Of a stretch of DNA of 35,578 nt, positions 6,803 to 14,840 are shown in pieces. The stretch is from contig DATGLE010000015.1 in NCBI GenBank assembly GCA_035294325.1, positions 1 to 35,578 on the forward strand. Reading direction: 5' to 3'. The DNA comes from DATGLE01 sp035294325. Its GTDB lineage: Bacteria; Chloroflexota; Ktedonobacteria; Ktedonobacterales; Ktedonobacteraceae. How positions within the stretch are numbered: position 1 is the first letter of the stretch; every line of letters begins with the position of its first letter. The translations under genes and the position numbers were made by a program. The notes under the pieces are model-generated. The model had not been told where the DNA came from, ran no database searches, and saw only the letters and a program-made list of their open reading frames with translations.

Positions 6803-8071
6803 ATGACGACTTCGATACGTGGAGATGTTAAAGATATTTCGCTGGCTGCGCGCGGCAGAGGCCGCATCGAGTGGGCCGCGAAAGATATGCCGGTGCTGCG
6901 TCTCATTCGTGAGCGCTTCACCAAAGACCAGCCCTTGAAGGGCGTGCGCATGTCTGGCTGCCTGCATATTACCACCGAGACGGCCAATCTGGCGATTACC
7001 TTGAAGGCCGGCGGCGCCGATCTCGTGCTCTGCGCTTCCAATCCCCTCTCGACCCAGGATGACGTTGCCGCCGCACTGGTGAACGAATACGGCATTCCGA
7101 CCTATGCTATTAAGGGCGAGGACGAACAGACCTATTATCGCCATATCAATGCCGCGCTCGATCACAAGCCAAATATGACGATGGACGATGGCTGCGACCT
7201 GGTTTCCACGCTGCATACATCCCGCACCGAGCTGATCCCGGATGTCATCGGCGGCATGGAAGAGACGACAACGGGCGTTATTCGCCTGCGCAGCATGGAG
7301 AAGAGCGGCGTGCTCAAGTTCCCGGTGCTGGCGGTGAACGATTCGGACACCAAGCATCTCTTCGATAACCGCTACGGCACGGGCCAGAGTTCGATAGACG
7401 CGATTATCCGCGCGACCAATATTCTGCTAGCGGGGCGCACTGTCGTTGTCTTTGGCTACGGCTGGTGCGGGCGCGGCGTCGCCTCCCGCGCGCATGGCAT
7501 GGGCGCCAGCGTAATCGTGACGGAGGTCGATCCGGTGCGCGCTCTGGAGGCGGTCATGGATGGCTACCGCGTGATGCCGGGCGTCGAGGCTGCGGCGCTG
7601 GGCGATATCTTCGTGACGGTGACGGGCGATATCAATGTAATTGATCGCGAGCACCTGGAACGCATGAAGGATGGCGCACTCGTCGCCAATTCCGGGCACT
7701 TTAACGATGAGATCAACATTCCGGCGCTGGAGCAGTTGTCGGTCAGCAAGCGGCGCGTGCGCGATTTCGTCGATGAGTACACTTACGCCGATGGCCGCCA
7801 TATTCACCTGCTGGCGGAGGGACGCCTGGTCAACCTTTCGGCAGCGGAGGGACATCCCGCGAGCGTGATGGATATGAGCTTTGCGAATCAGGCGCTCGGC
7901 TCCGAATACATGCTTGCCCATGCGAAGGAGTTGCAGCCGCGCGTCTACACGCTGCCCGCCGAACTGGACCGGGAGATCGCCCGCCTCAAGCTCAAAGCGA
8001 TGGGTGTGCGCATCGATACGCTCACAACTGAGCAGGAGACGTATCTCAATTCCTGGGAGTCAGGAACGTAA
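6803..8071 (+). CDS. ahcY: Adenosylhomocysteinase (S-adenosylhomocysteine hydrolase, 422 aa)
   Basis: This cytosolic NAD-dependent enzyme splits S-adenosylhomocysteine into adenosine and homocysteine, relieving product inhibition of methyltransferases. Visible family residues are H55 in SGCLH, D129 in MDDG, E154 in GGMEETTTG, K184 and D188-N189 in SDTKHLFDN, and the Rossmann motif FGYGWCGRG with glycines 218, 220 and 223. The short length, lacking the roughly 40-residue insert, and the YLNSW C-terminal end are as in archaeal and thermophile-type enzymes. The start at 6803 has AAGGAG 6 bases upstream. A methyltransferase gene and metK follow on the same strand. Confidence 0.96.
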   Translation: MTTSIRGDVKDISLAARGRGRIEWAAKDMPVLRLIRERFTKDQPLKGVRMSGCLHITTETANLAITLKAGGADLVLCASNPLSTQDDVAAALVNEYGIPTYAIKGEDEQTYYRHINAALDHKPNMTMDDGCDLVSTLHTSRTELIPDVIGGMEETTTGVIRLRSMEKSGVLKFPVLAVNDSDTKHLFDNRYGTGQSSIDAIIRATNILLAGRTVVVFGYGWCGRGVASRAHGMGASVIVTEVDPVRALEAVMDGYRVMPGVEAAALGDIFVTVTGDINVIDREHLERMKDGALVANSGHFNDEINIPALEQLSVSKRRVRDFVDEYTYADGRHIHLLAEGRLVNLSAAEGHPASVMDMSFANQALGSEYMLAHAKELQPRVYTLPAELDREIARLKLKAMGVRIDTLTTEQETYLNSWESGT

Positions 8072-8083
8072 AGCGCGGGTCCG

Positions 8084-8122
8084 GTCATGTCATCCTCTTG
8101 CGGCAGCGAAGGATGACATGAC
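8084..8122. terminator. Inverted repeat after ahcY
   Basis: GTCATGTCATCCT at 8084-8096 pairs perfectly with AGGATGACATGAC at 8110-8122 around a 13-base loop. It starts 13 bases after the ahcY stop, where a terminator is expected, but there is no T-run. It may instead be a 3' stabilising stem or a repeat. Confidence 0.5.
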
Positions 8123-8225
8123 GGATGGTGGGTGGTACAAATCATCATCACACAGCAATATATGGAGGTCCGGTACAGCGACTTTTCAACGGCCCTGAGC
8201 CAGATTCAAGGAGGAACTTACAGGG

Positions 8226-9131
8226 ATGCCAGAGTCAACACACTTTACAGATGCCGGTGTCCCGCCCACCGGGGCGGCTGGTAGCGACGGCAACACCTAT
8301 CTATTTGATCCCGAAGATCCGGTTGAACTGGCCCGCCTGATAAACGTAGACCGCCTGGTTACGCGGATTATGGGCGGGCCTCTGTCCGGTCTGACTGAGA
8401 AAGAGATTGCCGGGCTGCGCAACGTGATCGATCTGGGTTGTGGCCCTGGCGGCTGGGTGCTCGATGTCGCCTTTGAGCATCCTGATATCGAAGTGGCCGG
8501 CATCGATATCAGCAAAGCGATGATCGATTACGCCAATGCACGCGCACGTTCACAGGAACTGACCAATGCCTCCTTTGGCATCATGGATATTAGCAAGCCG
8601 CTTGAATTCGCCGACGGCTCCTTCGATCTGGTCAACGCACGCTTTCTAAGCGCCGTGCTGACTCGCAAAGCCTGGGAACCTTTTATCCGCGAAGCGACGC
8701 GCATCGTGCGCTCCGGTGGTATCCTGCGCCTGACCGAAATGATCGGTCTGACGCTCAGCACCAGCGCAGCACTTTTAGAGTTGAATAAGCTCTCCTATCA
8801 GGGTATGTGGCAGATGGGCTATGGTTTCTCCCCCAATGGAGGCGCGCCAGCCGTCTCGGTTGTGCTGCCCCATCTGCTGCGCCGCGCCGGCTACCAGGGC
8901 GTTCAGCACCGCGCTCACGTCCTGGAGTTCTCGGCGGATACGGAGAACTGGGCCGATTTCTATCGCAACCTTGAAGTCTTCTGGCTGCTGAGCAAGCCGC
9001 GCCATGTGCAATCGGGGGCGATAACGGAGGAAGATTTTGACCGCCTCTACCAGCAGGCGCTCAGGGATATGCAGCAGCCCGATTTCTGTGGTATGTGGCA
9101 TCTGGTGACGACGTGGGGTACGAAGCCATAG
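8226..9131 (+). CDS. Class I SAM-dependent methyltransferase (301 aa)
   Basis: A Rossmann-fold methyltransferase of the Methyltransf_11/25 kind. Motif I is VIDLGCGPGGWVLDVA (about residues 68-82), followed by an acidic strand end AGIDIS and DGSFDLVNARFL. AAGGAGG lies 10 bases before the ATG. It uses S-adenosylmethionine and yields the S-adenosylhomocysteine that AhcY removes, so its place between ahcY and metK is coherent. The methyl acceptor is unknown. The C-terminal third is helical, with no recognised substrate domain. Its stop codon forms part of a 13-bp repeat bracketing the small element at 9128-9273. Confidence 0.85.
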   Translation: MPESTHFTDAGVPPTGAAGSDGNTYLFDPEDPVELARLINVDRLVTRIMGGPLSGLTEKEIAGLRNVIDLGCGPGGWVLDVAFEHPDIEVAGIDISKAMIDYANARARSQELTNASFGIMDISKPLEFADGSFDLVNARFLSAVLTRKAWEPFIREATRIVRSGGILRLTEMIGLTLSTSAALLELNKLSYQGMWQMGYGFSPNGGAPAVSVVLPHLLRRAGYQGVQHRAHVLEFSADTENWADFYRNLEVFWLLSKPRHVQSGAITEEDFDRLYQQALRDMQQPDFCGMWHLVTTWGTKP

Positions 9132-9273
9132 AGCCGCAGGGCTATGTAATGCTCGCCAGAGTCGGGGGTCAAGGGGGCGGCCGCCCCCTTGCGGGGCGCG
9201 GGGTGTCCCCGCCCAGACTCTTCCTTTCGGGCGTGGCGTGGGGAGCATTACATAGCCCTGATAGAGCCGCAGG
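9128..9273. mobile_element. Small MITE-like palindromic insertion between methyltransferase gene and metK
   Basis: Outer 17-bp arms at 9138-9154 and 9243-9259 are perfectly complementary (AGGGCTATGTAATGCTC and its reverse complement). Inside are a perfect 20-bp palindrome (9171-9190, AAGGGGGCGG with its complement) and a GCGGGG-TGT-CCCCGC hairpin (9198-9212). The 13-mer ATAGAGCCGCAGG occurs on both sides (9128-9140 and 9261-9273), as expected for a target duplication. It ends 5 bases before the metK promoter. Confidence 0.7.
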
Positions 9274-9277
9274 ACGA

Positions 9278-9307
9278 TTGACAGGCAGCCCAACTGTAGC
9301 GTAAAAT
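9278..9307 (+). promoter_or_regulatory. Sigma-70-type promoter of metK and its riboswitch
   Basis: A perfect -35 TTGACA (9278-9283) and TAAAAT (9302-9307, five of six) are separated by 18 bases. The predicted start is near 9314, about 60 bases before the riboswitch. Confidence 0.75.
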
Positions 9308-9371
9308 GTATGTAATCAGTAAAAATAAGTTACTGCCAGCACACCAACAACCGAACAGATCAATGAGATCA

Positions 9372-9480
9372 CTCTCATCAAGAGAGGTGGAGGGAAACGG
9401 CCCGACGAAGCCCGGCAACCCACCCGCTACCATGCGGGAAGGGTGCCAATTCCGGCGGAGTATTCCGCAAGATGAGGGGA
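9372..9480 (+). ncRNA. SAM-I (S-box) riboswitch controlling metK
   Basis: The classic S-box core is present: CTCTCATC-AAGAGAGGTGG, then GAAGCCCGGCAACC, GGGTGCCAATTCC and GCAAGATGAG. Helix P1 pairs 9372-9379 with 9471-9478. The 3' strand of P1 (AGGGG, 9475-9479) can pair alternatively with CCCCT (9499-9503), the left arm of the downstream terminator. This gives the usual switch in which bound S-adenosylmethionine frees the terminator and turns metK off. Confidence 0.95.
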
Positions 9481-9497
9481 ATGCGCAAACATGCCAG

Positions 9498-9524
9498 GCC
9501 CCTGAAATGCAGGGGCTTTTTTTT
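9498..9524 (+). terminator. Riboswitch expression-platform terminator
   Basis: GCCCCT (9498-9503) and AGGGGC (9511-9516) form a stem with a 7-base loop, followed by eight T residues (9517-9524). It lies 36 bases before the metK ATG and is mutually exclusive with the antiterminator formed by the riboswitch P1 strand. Confidence 0.9.
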
Positions 9525-9560
9525 ATCCTTTTTTAGTATGCTTTGAAAGGGAGACCACGC

Positions 9561-10820
9561 ATGAGCAGTTTCATGGACAGTCCAAAGTTGTTTTTCACCA
9601 GCGAGTCGGTTACAGAGGGCCACCCGGACAAGCTCTGTGACCAGATTTCGGACGCGGTTCTCGACGCGATTATCACCCAGGATCCGCAGGCGCGCGTTGC
9701 CTGTGAGACGGCGACGACAACCGGCCTCGTGCTCGTCGCCGGCGAGATCACCACTTCCGCATGGATCGACATGCCGGCGGTGGTGCGCAAGACTATCGAG
9801 CAGGTCGGCTACATCAACGCCGAATATGGCTTCGATTATCGCACCTGCGGCGTTGTTACTTCGATTGGTAAGCAATCTGCTGACATCGATCTGGGCGTCA
9901 GCCGTTCCCTTGAAGTCAAGGATGGCCTGACAACGCTCACGGATGACGAACTGGAGCGCATCGGCGCCGGCGATCAGGGCATGATGATTGGCTTCGCCTG
10001 CAATGAAACCCCTGAATATATGCCAATGCCGATCAGCCTTGCTCACAAGCTCACACGCCAGCTCTCGCTGGTCCGGCGTAAGTCCTGGGCCGGCAGCGGC
10101 CCGATGGCCTACCTGCGCCCGGACGGCAAGAGCCAGGTCACGGTGCAATATGAGTATGGGCGCCCGGTGCGCGTGGATTCGATTGTGGTCTCCACACAGC
10201 ATGCCGAATATGTCGATAAAGAACAGATTCGCAGCGATGTGATCGAATATATCATCAAGCCAGTTGTTCCCGAAAATCTGCTCGATAGCAAAACGAAGAT
10301 CTTTGTCAATCCCACCGGTCGCTTCGTCACGGGAGGGCCAATGGGCGACGCGGGCCTGACCGGTCGCAAGATTATCGTCGATACCTATGGCGGCATGGCC
10401 CGTCATGGCGGCGGCGCTTTCAGCGGCAAGGATCCAACCAAAGTAGATCGCTCGGCCTCTTATGCGGCGCGTCATATCGCTAAGAACCTCGTTGCGGCCG
10501 GCCTGGCTGATCGCCTGGAGCTTCAGGTCTCCTATGCCATCGGCGTCGCGCGCCCACTCTCGCTCTTCGTTGAGACCTTCGGCACGGGCAAGGTCTCCAA
10601 TGAGGAGATCCTGCGCCTCATCAACGAGCACTTTGATCTACGCCCGGCGGCGATCATCCAATCGTTGAACCTGCGCCGTCCCATCTACCAGCCCACGGCG
10701 GCCTTTGGTCACTTTGGTAGGACCGATATCGATGCGCCGTGGGAAGAACTGAATAAGGTGCCGATGCTGCGCAAAGGCGCCGGTGCGAACGTAGAGAGCA
10801 GCGGCCAGGCCGCCTCGTAA
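9561..10820 (+). CDS. metK: S-adenosylmethionine synthetase (419 aa)
   Basis: This cytosolic enzyme makes S-adenosylmethionine from methionine and ATP. The ATG at 9561 is favoured over a TTG at 9543 by the AAGGGAG site 7-8 bases upstream; the protein then starts MSSFMDSPKLFFTSESVTEG. Signatures are GHPDKLCDQISDAVLDA near the N terminus, GAGDQGMMIGFACNE, and GGGAFSGKDPTKVDRSA, covering ATP, metal and methionine sites. Length is normal for the bacterial family. Expression is under its own promoter and SAM-I riboswitch. A strong hairpin follows the stop. Confidence 0.97.
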   Translation: MSSFMDSPKLFFTSESVTEGHPDKLCDQISDAVLDAIITQDPQARVACETATTTGLVLVAGEITTSAWIDMPAVVRKTIEQVGYINAEYGFDYRTCGVVTSIGKQSADIDLGVSRSLEVKDGLTTLTDDELERIGAGDQGMMIGFACNETPEYMPMPISLAHKLTRQLSLVRRKSWAGSGPMAYLRPDGKSQVTVQYEYGRPVRVDSIVVSTQHAEYVDKEQIRSDVIEYIIKPVVPENLLDSKTKIFVNPTGRFVTGGPMGDAGLTGRKIIVDTYGGMARHGGGAFSGKDPTKVDRSASYAARHIAKNLVAAGLADRLELQVSYAIGVARPLSLFVETFGTGKVSNEEILRLINEHFDLRPAAIIQSLNLRRPIYQPTAAFGHFGRTDIDAPWEELNKVPMLRKGAGANVESSGQAAS

Positions 10821-10845
10821 TCTGAATAGTTCGGGTGGTCTATCG

Positions 10846-10908
10846 CGAAAAGGATAATTGGCAGAACAAGCTCCTCGCCGGAGATTGTTCCGCCAATTAT
10901 CCTTTTCG
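10846..10908. terminator. Long hairpin after metK
   Basis: 24-bp arms at 10846-10869 and 10885-10908 with a single A/C mismatch enclose a 15-base loop. The right arm ends CCTTTTCG, so a short T-run lies inside the stem rather than after it. Position 26 bases after the metK stop fits a terminator. It is not of the GAA-apex type. Confidence 0.55.
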
Positions 10909-10918
10909 TGGCTTGTCG

Positions 10919-10924
10919 TATAAT
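10919..10924 (+). promoter_or_regulatory. Possible -10 element for the acyl-CoA dehydrogenase gene
   Basis: A perfect TATAAT stands 11 bases after the preceding hairpin and about 64 bases before the ATG at 10988. No good -35 is seen at the right distance, so this is only a candidate. Confidence 0.25.
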
Positions 10925-10987
10925 GAGGCGGAACGGATATGCGGATTATCTGACTGCTTTGCTATAGAGAAGAAAGGGTGCAACACG

Positions 10988-12136
10988 ATGGACTTTTCAC
11001 TCAACGATGAGCAAATAGCCATTCGTAACACTTGCAGGGAATTCGCTGAACAGGAAATAAAGCCTCGTGCGGAAGAGATGGACGCGACTGGAAAATTCCC
11101 CTATGACCTGATTCGCCAGATGGGAGAACTGGGATTGCTGGGATTACCTTTCCCCGAGGAGTATGGCGGTGCTGGAGCGGATTTCCTCTCCTACTGCATC
11201 GCTATCGAGGAGATCTCGCGCGGCGATGTCTCGGTGGGTATCACGATGGAGGCGCACACTTCGCTGGGGGCCACCCCCTTCCATTTCTTCGGCTCTCACG
11301 AGCAGAAAGAGCGCTACCTGGTGCCGCTGGCGCGCGGGGAGCAGTTGTGGGCCTTCGGCCTCACCGAGCCTGAGGCTGGCTCCGACTCCGGCGGGACGCG
11401 CACGCGTGCGGTGCTGCGCGACGGGCAGTGGCACATCAACGGTGCGAAATGCTTCATCACCAATGCTGGCACCGATATGAGCGCCGGGGTCACGATCACT
11501 GCCGTCACGGGCACGACTGCCGACGGCCACAAAGAGATCACCAACTTCATCGTGCCCCGGGGAACGCCCGGCTATATCATCGGCAACGCCTACAAAAAAA
11601 TGGGCTGGAAGGCTTCGGATACACGCCCGCTCACCTTTGAGGATTGCGTTGTGCCCGAAGAGAATATCCTGGGGGAGCGCGGCGACGGTTTCAAACAGTT
11701 CATGATGATCCTCGATGCCGGACGCGTCGCTATTGCCGCCCTCTCGGTTGGATTGGCGCAGGCATGCCTGGATGAAGCGCTGAGTTACGCGAAGCAGCGC
11801 AGGCAATTCGGCCAGCCGCTCAGCAAGTTTCAGGCCATCCAGTTCAAGCTGGCCGATATGGATACTGAGATCGAGCTGGCACGCCTGATGTATTACAAGG
11901 CGGCGTGGCTGCACATGCAGGGCAGGCCCTATACGCGCGAAGCCTCGATGGCGAAGCTCTTCGCCTCCGAGACGGCCAAGCGCGCCGCTGACCAGGCCGT
12001 TCAGATTCATGGCGGCTACGGCTTCATGGACGAGTACCCGGTCTCGCGCTACTGGCGCAGCGTCAAGGTCAACGAAATCGGCGAGGGCACCAGCGAGGTG
12101 CAGCGCATGATTATCGCGAAGCAGTTGGGGTGCTGA
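10988..12136 (+). CDS. Acyl-CoA dehydrogenase (382 aa)
   Basis: A FAD enzyme that introduces the alpha,beta double bond into an acyl-CoA in fatty-acid or branched-chain amino-acid breakdown. The ATG at 10988 starts MDFSLNDEQIAIRNTCREFA, the normal family beginning. An upstream in-frame extension would run through the preceding hairpin and is rejected. Motifs are LTEPEAGSDSGG, KMGWKASDTRPLTFEDC, QRRQFGQPLSKFQAIQ, QIHGGYGF and IGEGTSEVQR, with E366 in the catalytic-base position of short- and medium-chain enzymes. Closest in style to the short/branched-chain group; the exact acyl chain cannot be read from sequence. Confidence 0.93.
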   Translation: MDFSLNDEQIAIRNTCREFAEQEIKPRAEEMDATGKFPYDLIRQMGELGLLGLPFPEEYGGAGADFLSYCIAIEEISRGDVSVGITMEAHTSLGATPFHFFGSHEQKERYLVPLARGEQLWAFGLTEPEAGSDSGGTRTRAVLRDGQWHINGAKCFITNAGTDMSAGVTITAVTGTTADGHKEITNFIVPRGTPGYIIGNAYKKMGWKASDTRPLTFEDCVVPEENILGERGDGFKQFMMILDAGRVAIAALSVGLAQACLDEALSYAKQRRQFGQPLSKFQAIQFKLADMDTEIELARLMYYKAAWLHMQGRPYTREASMAKLFASETAKRAADQAVQIHGGYGFMDEYPVSRYWRSVKVNEIGEGTSEVQRMIIAKQLGC

Positions 12137-12154
12137 GGAGAATCAGGGTTTTGC

Positions 12155-12183
12155 TTGACTGGTGGCAATGCTTCCTGTAAACT
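12155..12183 (+). promoter_or_regulatory. Promoter of the DUF1003 gene
   Basis: TTGACT (12155-12160) and TAAACT (12178-12183) are 17 bases apart, 45 bases before the ATG at 12228. Matches to consensus are five and four of six. Confidence 0.5.
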
Positions 12184-12227
12184 CAGCCCGGATATGAGCG
12201 TTTAATTTGCGCAAAGGAGGCCGGGCT

Positions 12228-12929
12228 ATGGATATCAACCCACCCGTGACACCCGCGAAATCCTCATCCTCATACGTTGAGAATATCAAGCATGCACTTG
12301 GCGGCATGCATGTTCAATTCCCCAAATTTAAACACGCGCAGCATGGTCCCATCCTCAATGTCAATGAGGTCGCTGACGAGCGCCTGACACTGGGGCAGAG
12401 GATTGCCGATAAGGTTGCCTCTAATATGGGAAGCTGGCACTTTATTATTGCTCAGGCATCGATCATGGTGCTGTGGGTGTTTCTTAATGTAGTACGCTGG
12501 TTCTATCACTTTGATAGTTATCCCTTTATACTGCTCAACCTCGCAATGAGTGCACAGGCTGCTTTTGCTACACCTCTTATCATGATGTCGCAGAATAGGC
12601 AGGCGCAGAAGGATCGCTTGACGGCGGAGAACGACTACAAGACCGATGTGAAGGGCGAGGAAGAGATCTGCCACATCATGGATCACCTCGATCACCAGGA
12701 CGCGCTGATCCTCCAGGTCGTGCAGCATATCGAGGGGCAGAACCAGCATCTGGATCGTCTTGATACGCTCACTCTCCAGGTTGTGCAGAGGTTGGAGGAG
12801 CAAAACCAACGGCTGGCGGCGCAGCACCAGGAGATATTGAACTGGCTGAGCAGGCGCGATCCGCAGATAGCGGCGGAACTCGTCAATAAAATCAATCAGA
12901 ACCCTGAAAAGCAGCAGGATGCAAAGTAA
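12228..12929 (+). CDS. DUF1003 membrane protein with C-terminal coiled coil (233 aa)
   Basis: The ATG at 12228 has a perfect AAAGGAGG 7 bases upstream. Residues about 50-130 carry the DUF1003 pattern: ADKVASNMGSWHFIIAQ entering a first membrane helix, then a second helix around LLNLAMSAQAAFATPLIMMSQ, and NRQAQKDR just after it. The last 90 residues are heptad-rich and hold two copies of a 'LxLQVVQxxExQNQxLxxL' segment, a likely coiled coil. DUF1003 proteins have no established biochemical role. The gene converges with the anti-sigma gene ending 31 bases away, with no hairpin between. Confidence 0.85.
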   Translation: MDINPPVTPAKSSSSYVENIKHALGGMHVQFPKFKHAQHGPILNVNEVADERLTLGQRIADKVASNMGSWHFIIAQASIMVLWVFLNVVRWFYHFDSYPFILLNLAMSAQAAFATPLIMMSQNRQAQKDRLTAENDYKTDVKGEEEICHIMDHLDHQDALILQVVQHIEGQNQHLDRLDTLTLQVVQRLEEQNQRLAAQHQEILNWLSRRDPQIAAELVNKINQNPEKQQDAK

Positions 12930-12959
12930 TCAAAACAAGTATTTGGTGCGGGTCGACGA

Positions 12960-14840
12960 TTACTGGCCCTGGGTAGCTCTATCGGGCCAGTTGAAGGCCA
13001 TGAACGTCACGCTCAGAGCCGGGGTGCTGGCCTGATTGGGCGTCGTGTTGTTATTGAGGCTGGTGTTCAGCGCCCATACCGCTGTATCTCCGTTGACCGC
13101 CAGGAAATCAGCATTCTTTGGCACCGTGCCCGGGCCAACGGTTACGGGCTGGCCTGCCACGACATCATACATCTGGAAGCCCTTATCGCTATCCTGCCAG
13201 AGCAGGAAGCGCGAGCCTCCCTGCGGTGCCGCAGCCTGCCCGTTGCTATCGAATGGGAGCTGGAGTGGCATATAGTTTGCCAGTGAGTACGCTTGCAATG
13301 TGCCCCGGATAGATTCGTCAGGTTGGGGCGTGTAGAGCTGCGGATCGCTTCTTGCGATAGCAGGCGTGTTCGAGAGATTAGAAATCGTTGCGGGCGTAGC
13401 AGACGGTTCGGCTGTAGCGGTGCTATTCGGCGTTGCCTGGGCCACAGCGGTTGCGCTGGTGCTGGCCGGGCTGGCACCGCTGGGATTTGTGCTCAGCAGG
13501 AAGAGCGTGTTATCGACCACCTGCGGGTGGAACGACATCTCATCGGAGCGGAACAGAGACTTCGTAACCTCCTTGTGAGGCAGCCAGCGGCCCGGCCCCG
13601 GCAGGGCATCGCTTATCTGCTGCGTCCAGATGTTGCTGTGCGGCGTGCCATCATCCGCGAACCACTCCTCGGACCAGAAGATGCTGGTTCCATCGCTATT
13701 GGCCGTCGGCGATGAAATGATATGACCGTTGCTCGCCGTAGCAATTTCGCTCGCAACCGGGTCCTTCCCTGGCGTCAACTGGTATTGCAACAGGTGTGAC
13801 TTGCCCTTCGCATCAATTGTGGCTAGCAGCAGGCCATCCTTCGTAAACCAGATGCCCTGCACAGGTGTATGTACCCAGTCGGGGACGACGCTTTCATCGA
13901 AGGTATCCTTGAGCAGCGTCAGTGGCTGCGCGGTCCCGGTTGTTGTTGCCTGATCCTGACCGGTAGGAAGCGCGTGCAGGCTCCACTTGCGCGTAATGCT
14001 ATGGCTGTCATGGATCGTGTGATGAAGGGAGATCTTACTGGCCGTCTGATCGGGCATATCGAACTCCAGCCAGAGCAGCCAGTTTTGCGAGCTTCCCAGC
14101 ACGAACAAGGGATTCTCGCTGGCTGTATCCAGCAGCGGTATGCTGAACTGCGTCTTCCGATCTACCTCGGATAGCATCCAGCCTGCGCCATTATCCCCGT
14201 ATGCAGTATAGTAAATATAGTTGCGGTCAGCTACCGCGCTGGCTACATGCGGATACTCCGTCGTTGCCGTATAGGTCGCCATTGCCACCTGCGATGACTT
14301 GACAATGCTGGAGGTGGTAGCCGCGGGAGGCGCACTGCCGTGGCTGGCGAGCAGCAGCAGCGAGGTCAGGCCGCCCATCATCATCACCATCAAGAATGCG
14401 GCTGCCATACCCAGGATAGCCAGGTGATTGGAGTAAGAGAAAAGGCGGCGCCTGGCCTGGGGCCGGATAATGGGCAGAGGTCCCGTTTCGGCGCTGGAAA
14501 ATGCGGCAAGAGCATCGGTCTGTGGCGTTCGCTGCGCCTGGTCCTGTAGATATGGGAAGAGAAAGGTCGGGATGGGTTGAGAGGTTGCCGAGGTCGGGGT
14601 ACGCTGGATAAAACGCGCATGCTCAGCCGCCAGCGACTGCATCAGCCGGCTATACGCCTCGGGCGGTGGCTCGATGGGCGGTAGCGAACGCAGACGCTCA
14701 CCCACAAAATTGTACTGATTAAACGCCTGCCGGCATTCAGCGCAACCCATCAGGTGTACTTCTAACTCGGTAGTATCCGCCTGATCGTTTTTTAGTTCGC
14801 GATAGATGGCGAGCAATGCTCGCGCCTGACTACAGTTCAA
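12960..14840 (-). CDS. Zinc-finger anti-sigma factor with large extracytoplasmic sensor domain (626 aa)
   Basis: The start is TTG at 14840, overlapping the sigma stop (TTGA), and gives the same MNC beginning as the anti-sigma at 798-2669. The zinc finger is H29-x3-C33-x2-C36 (VHLMGCAEC). A membrane helix spans about 139-165. The outer region of about 460 residues has beta-rich repeats similar to a TolB-like propeller, but with few clear WSPDG blades. It also has a Ser/Thr/Ala/Pro-rich linker near residues 465-500 (ATPNSTATAEPSATPATIS). By family it holds its sigma factor at the membrane. The signal is unknown. Confidence 0.85.
   Translation of the reverse strand: MNCSQARALLAIYRELKNDQADTTELEVHLMGCAECRQAFNQYNFVGERLRSLPPIEPPPEAYSRLMQSLAAEHARFIQRTPTSATSQPIPTFLFPYLQDQAQRTPQTDALAAFSSAETGPLPIIRPQARRRLFSYSNHLAILGMAAAFLMVMMMGGLTSLLLLASHGSAPPAATTSSIVKSSQVAMATYTATTEYPHVASAVADRNYIYYTAYGDNGAGWMLSEVDRKTQFSIPLLDTASENPLFVLGSSQNWLLWLEFDMPDQTASKISLHHTIHDSHSITRKWSLHALPTGQDQATTTGTAQPLTLLKDTFDESVVPDWVHTPVQGIWFTKDGLLLATIDAKGKSHLLQYQLTPGKDPVASEIATASNGHIISSPTANSDGTSIFWSEEWFADDGTPHSNIWTQQISDALPGPGRWLPHKEVTKSLFRSDEMSFHPQVVDNTLFLLSTNPSGASPASTSATAVAQATPNSTATAEPSATPATISNLSNTPAIARSDPQLYTPQPDESIRGTLQAYSLANYMPLQLPFDSNGQAAAPQGGSRFLLWQDSDKGFQMYDVVAGQPVTVGPGTVPKNADFLAVNGDTAVWALNTSLNNNTTPNQASTPALSVTFMAFNWPDRATQGQ

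Noticed and set aside
9378..10631. A 417-codon open frame antisense to metK
   Set aside because: It runs through the SAM riboswitch, terminator and metK. The sense strand encodes a textbook MetK and the antisense peptide resembles no family.
10835..10987. Extended N terminus for the acyl-CoA dehydrogenase
   Set aside because: The extension reads through the metK hairpin and a TATAAT box. The family start MDFSLNDEQ lies at 10988.
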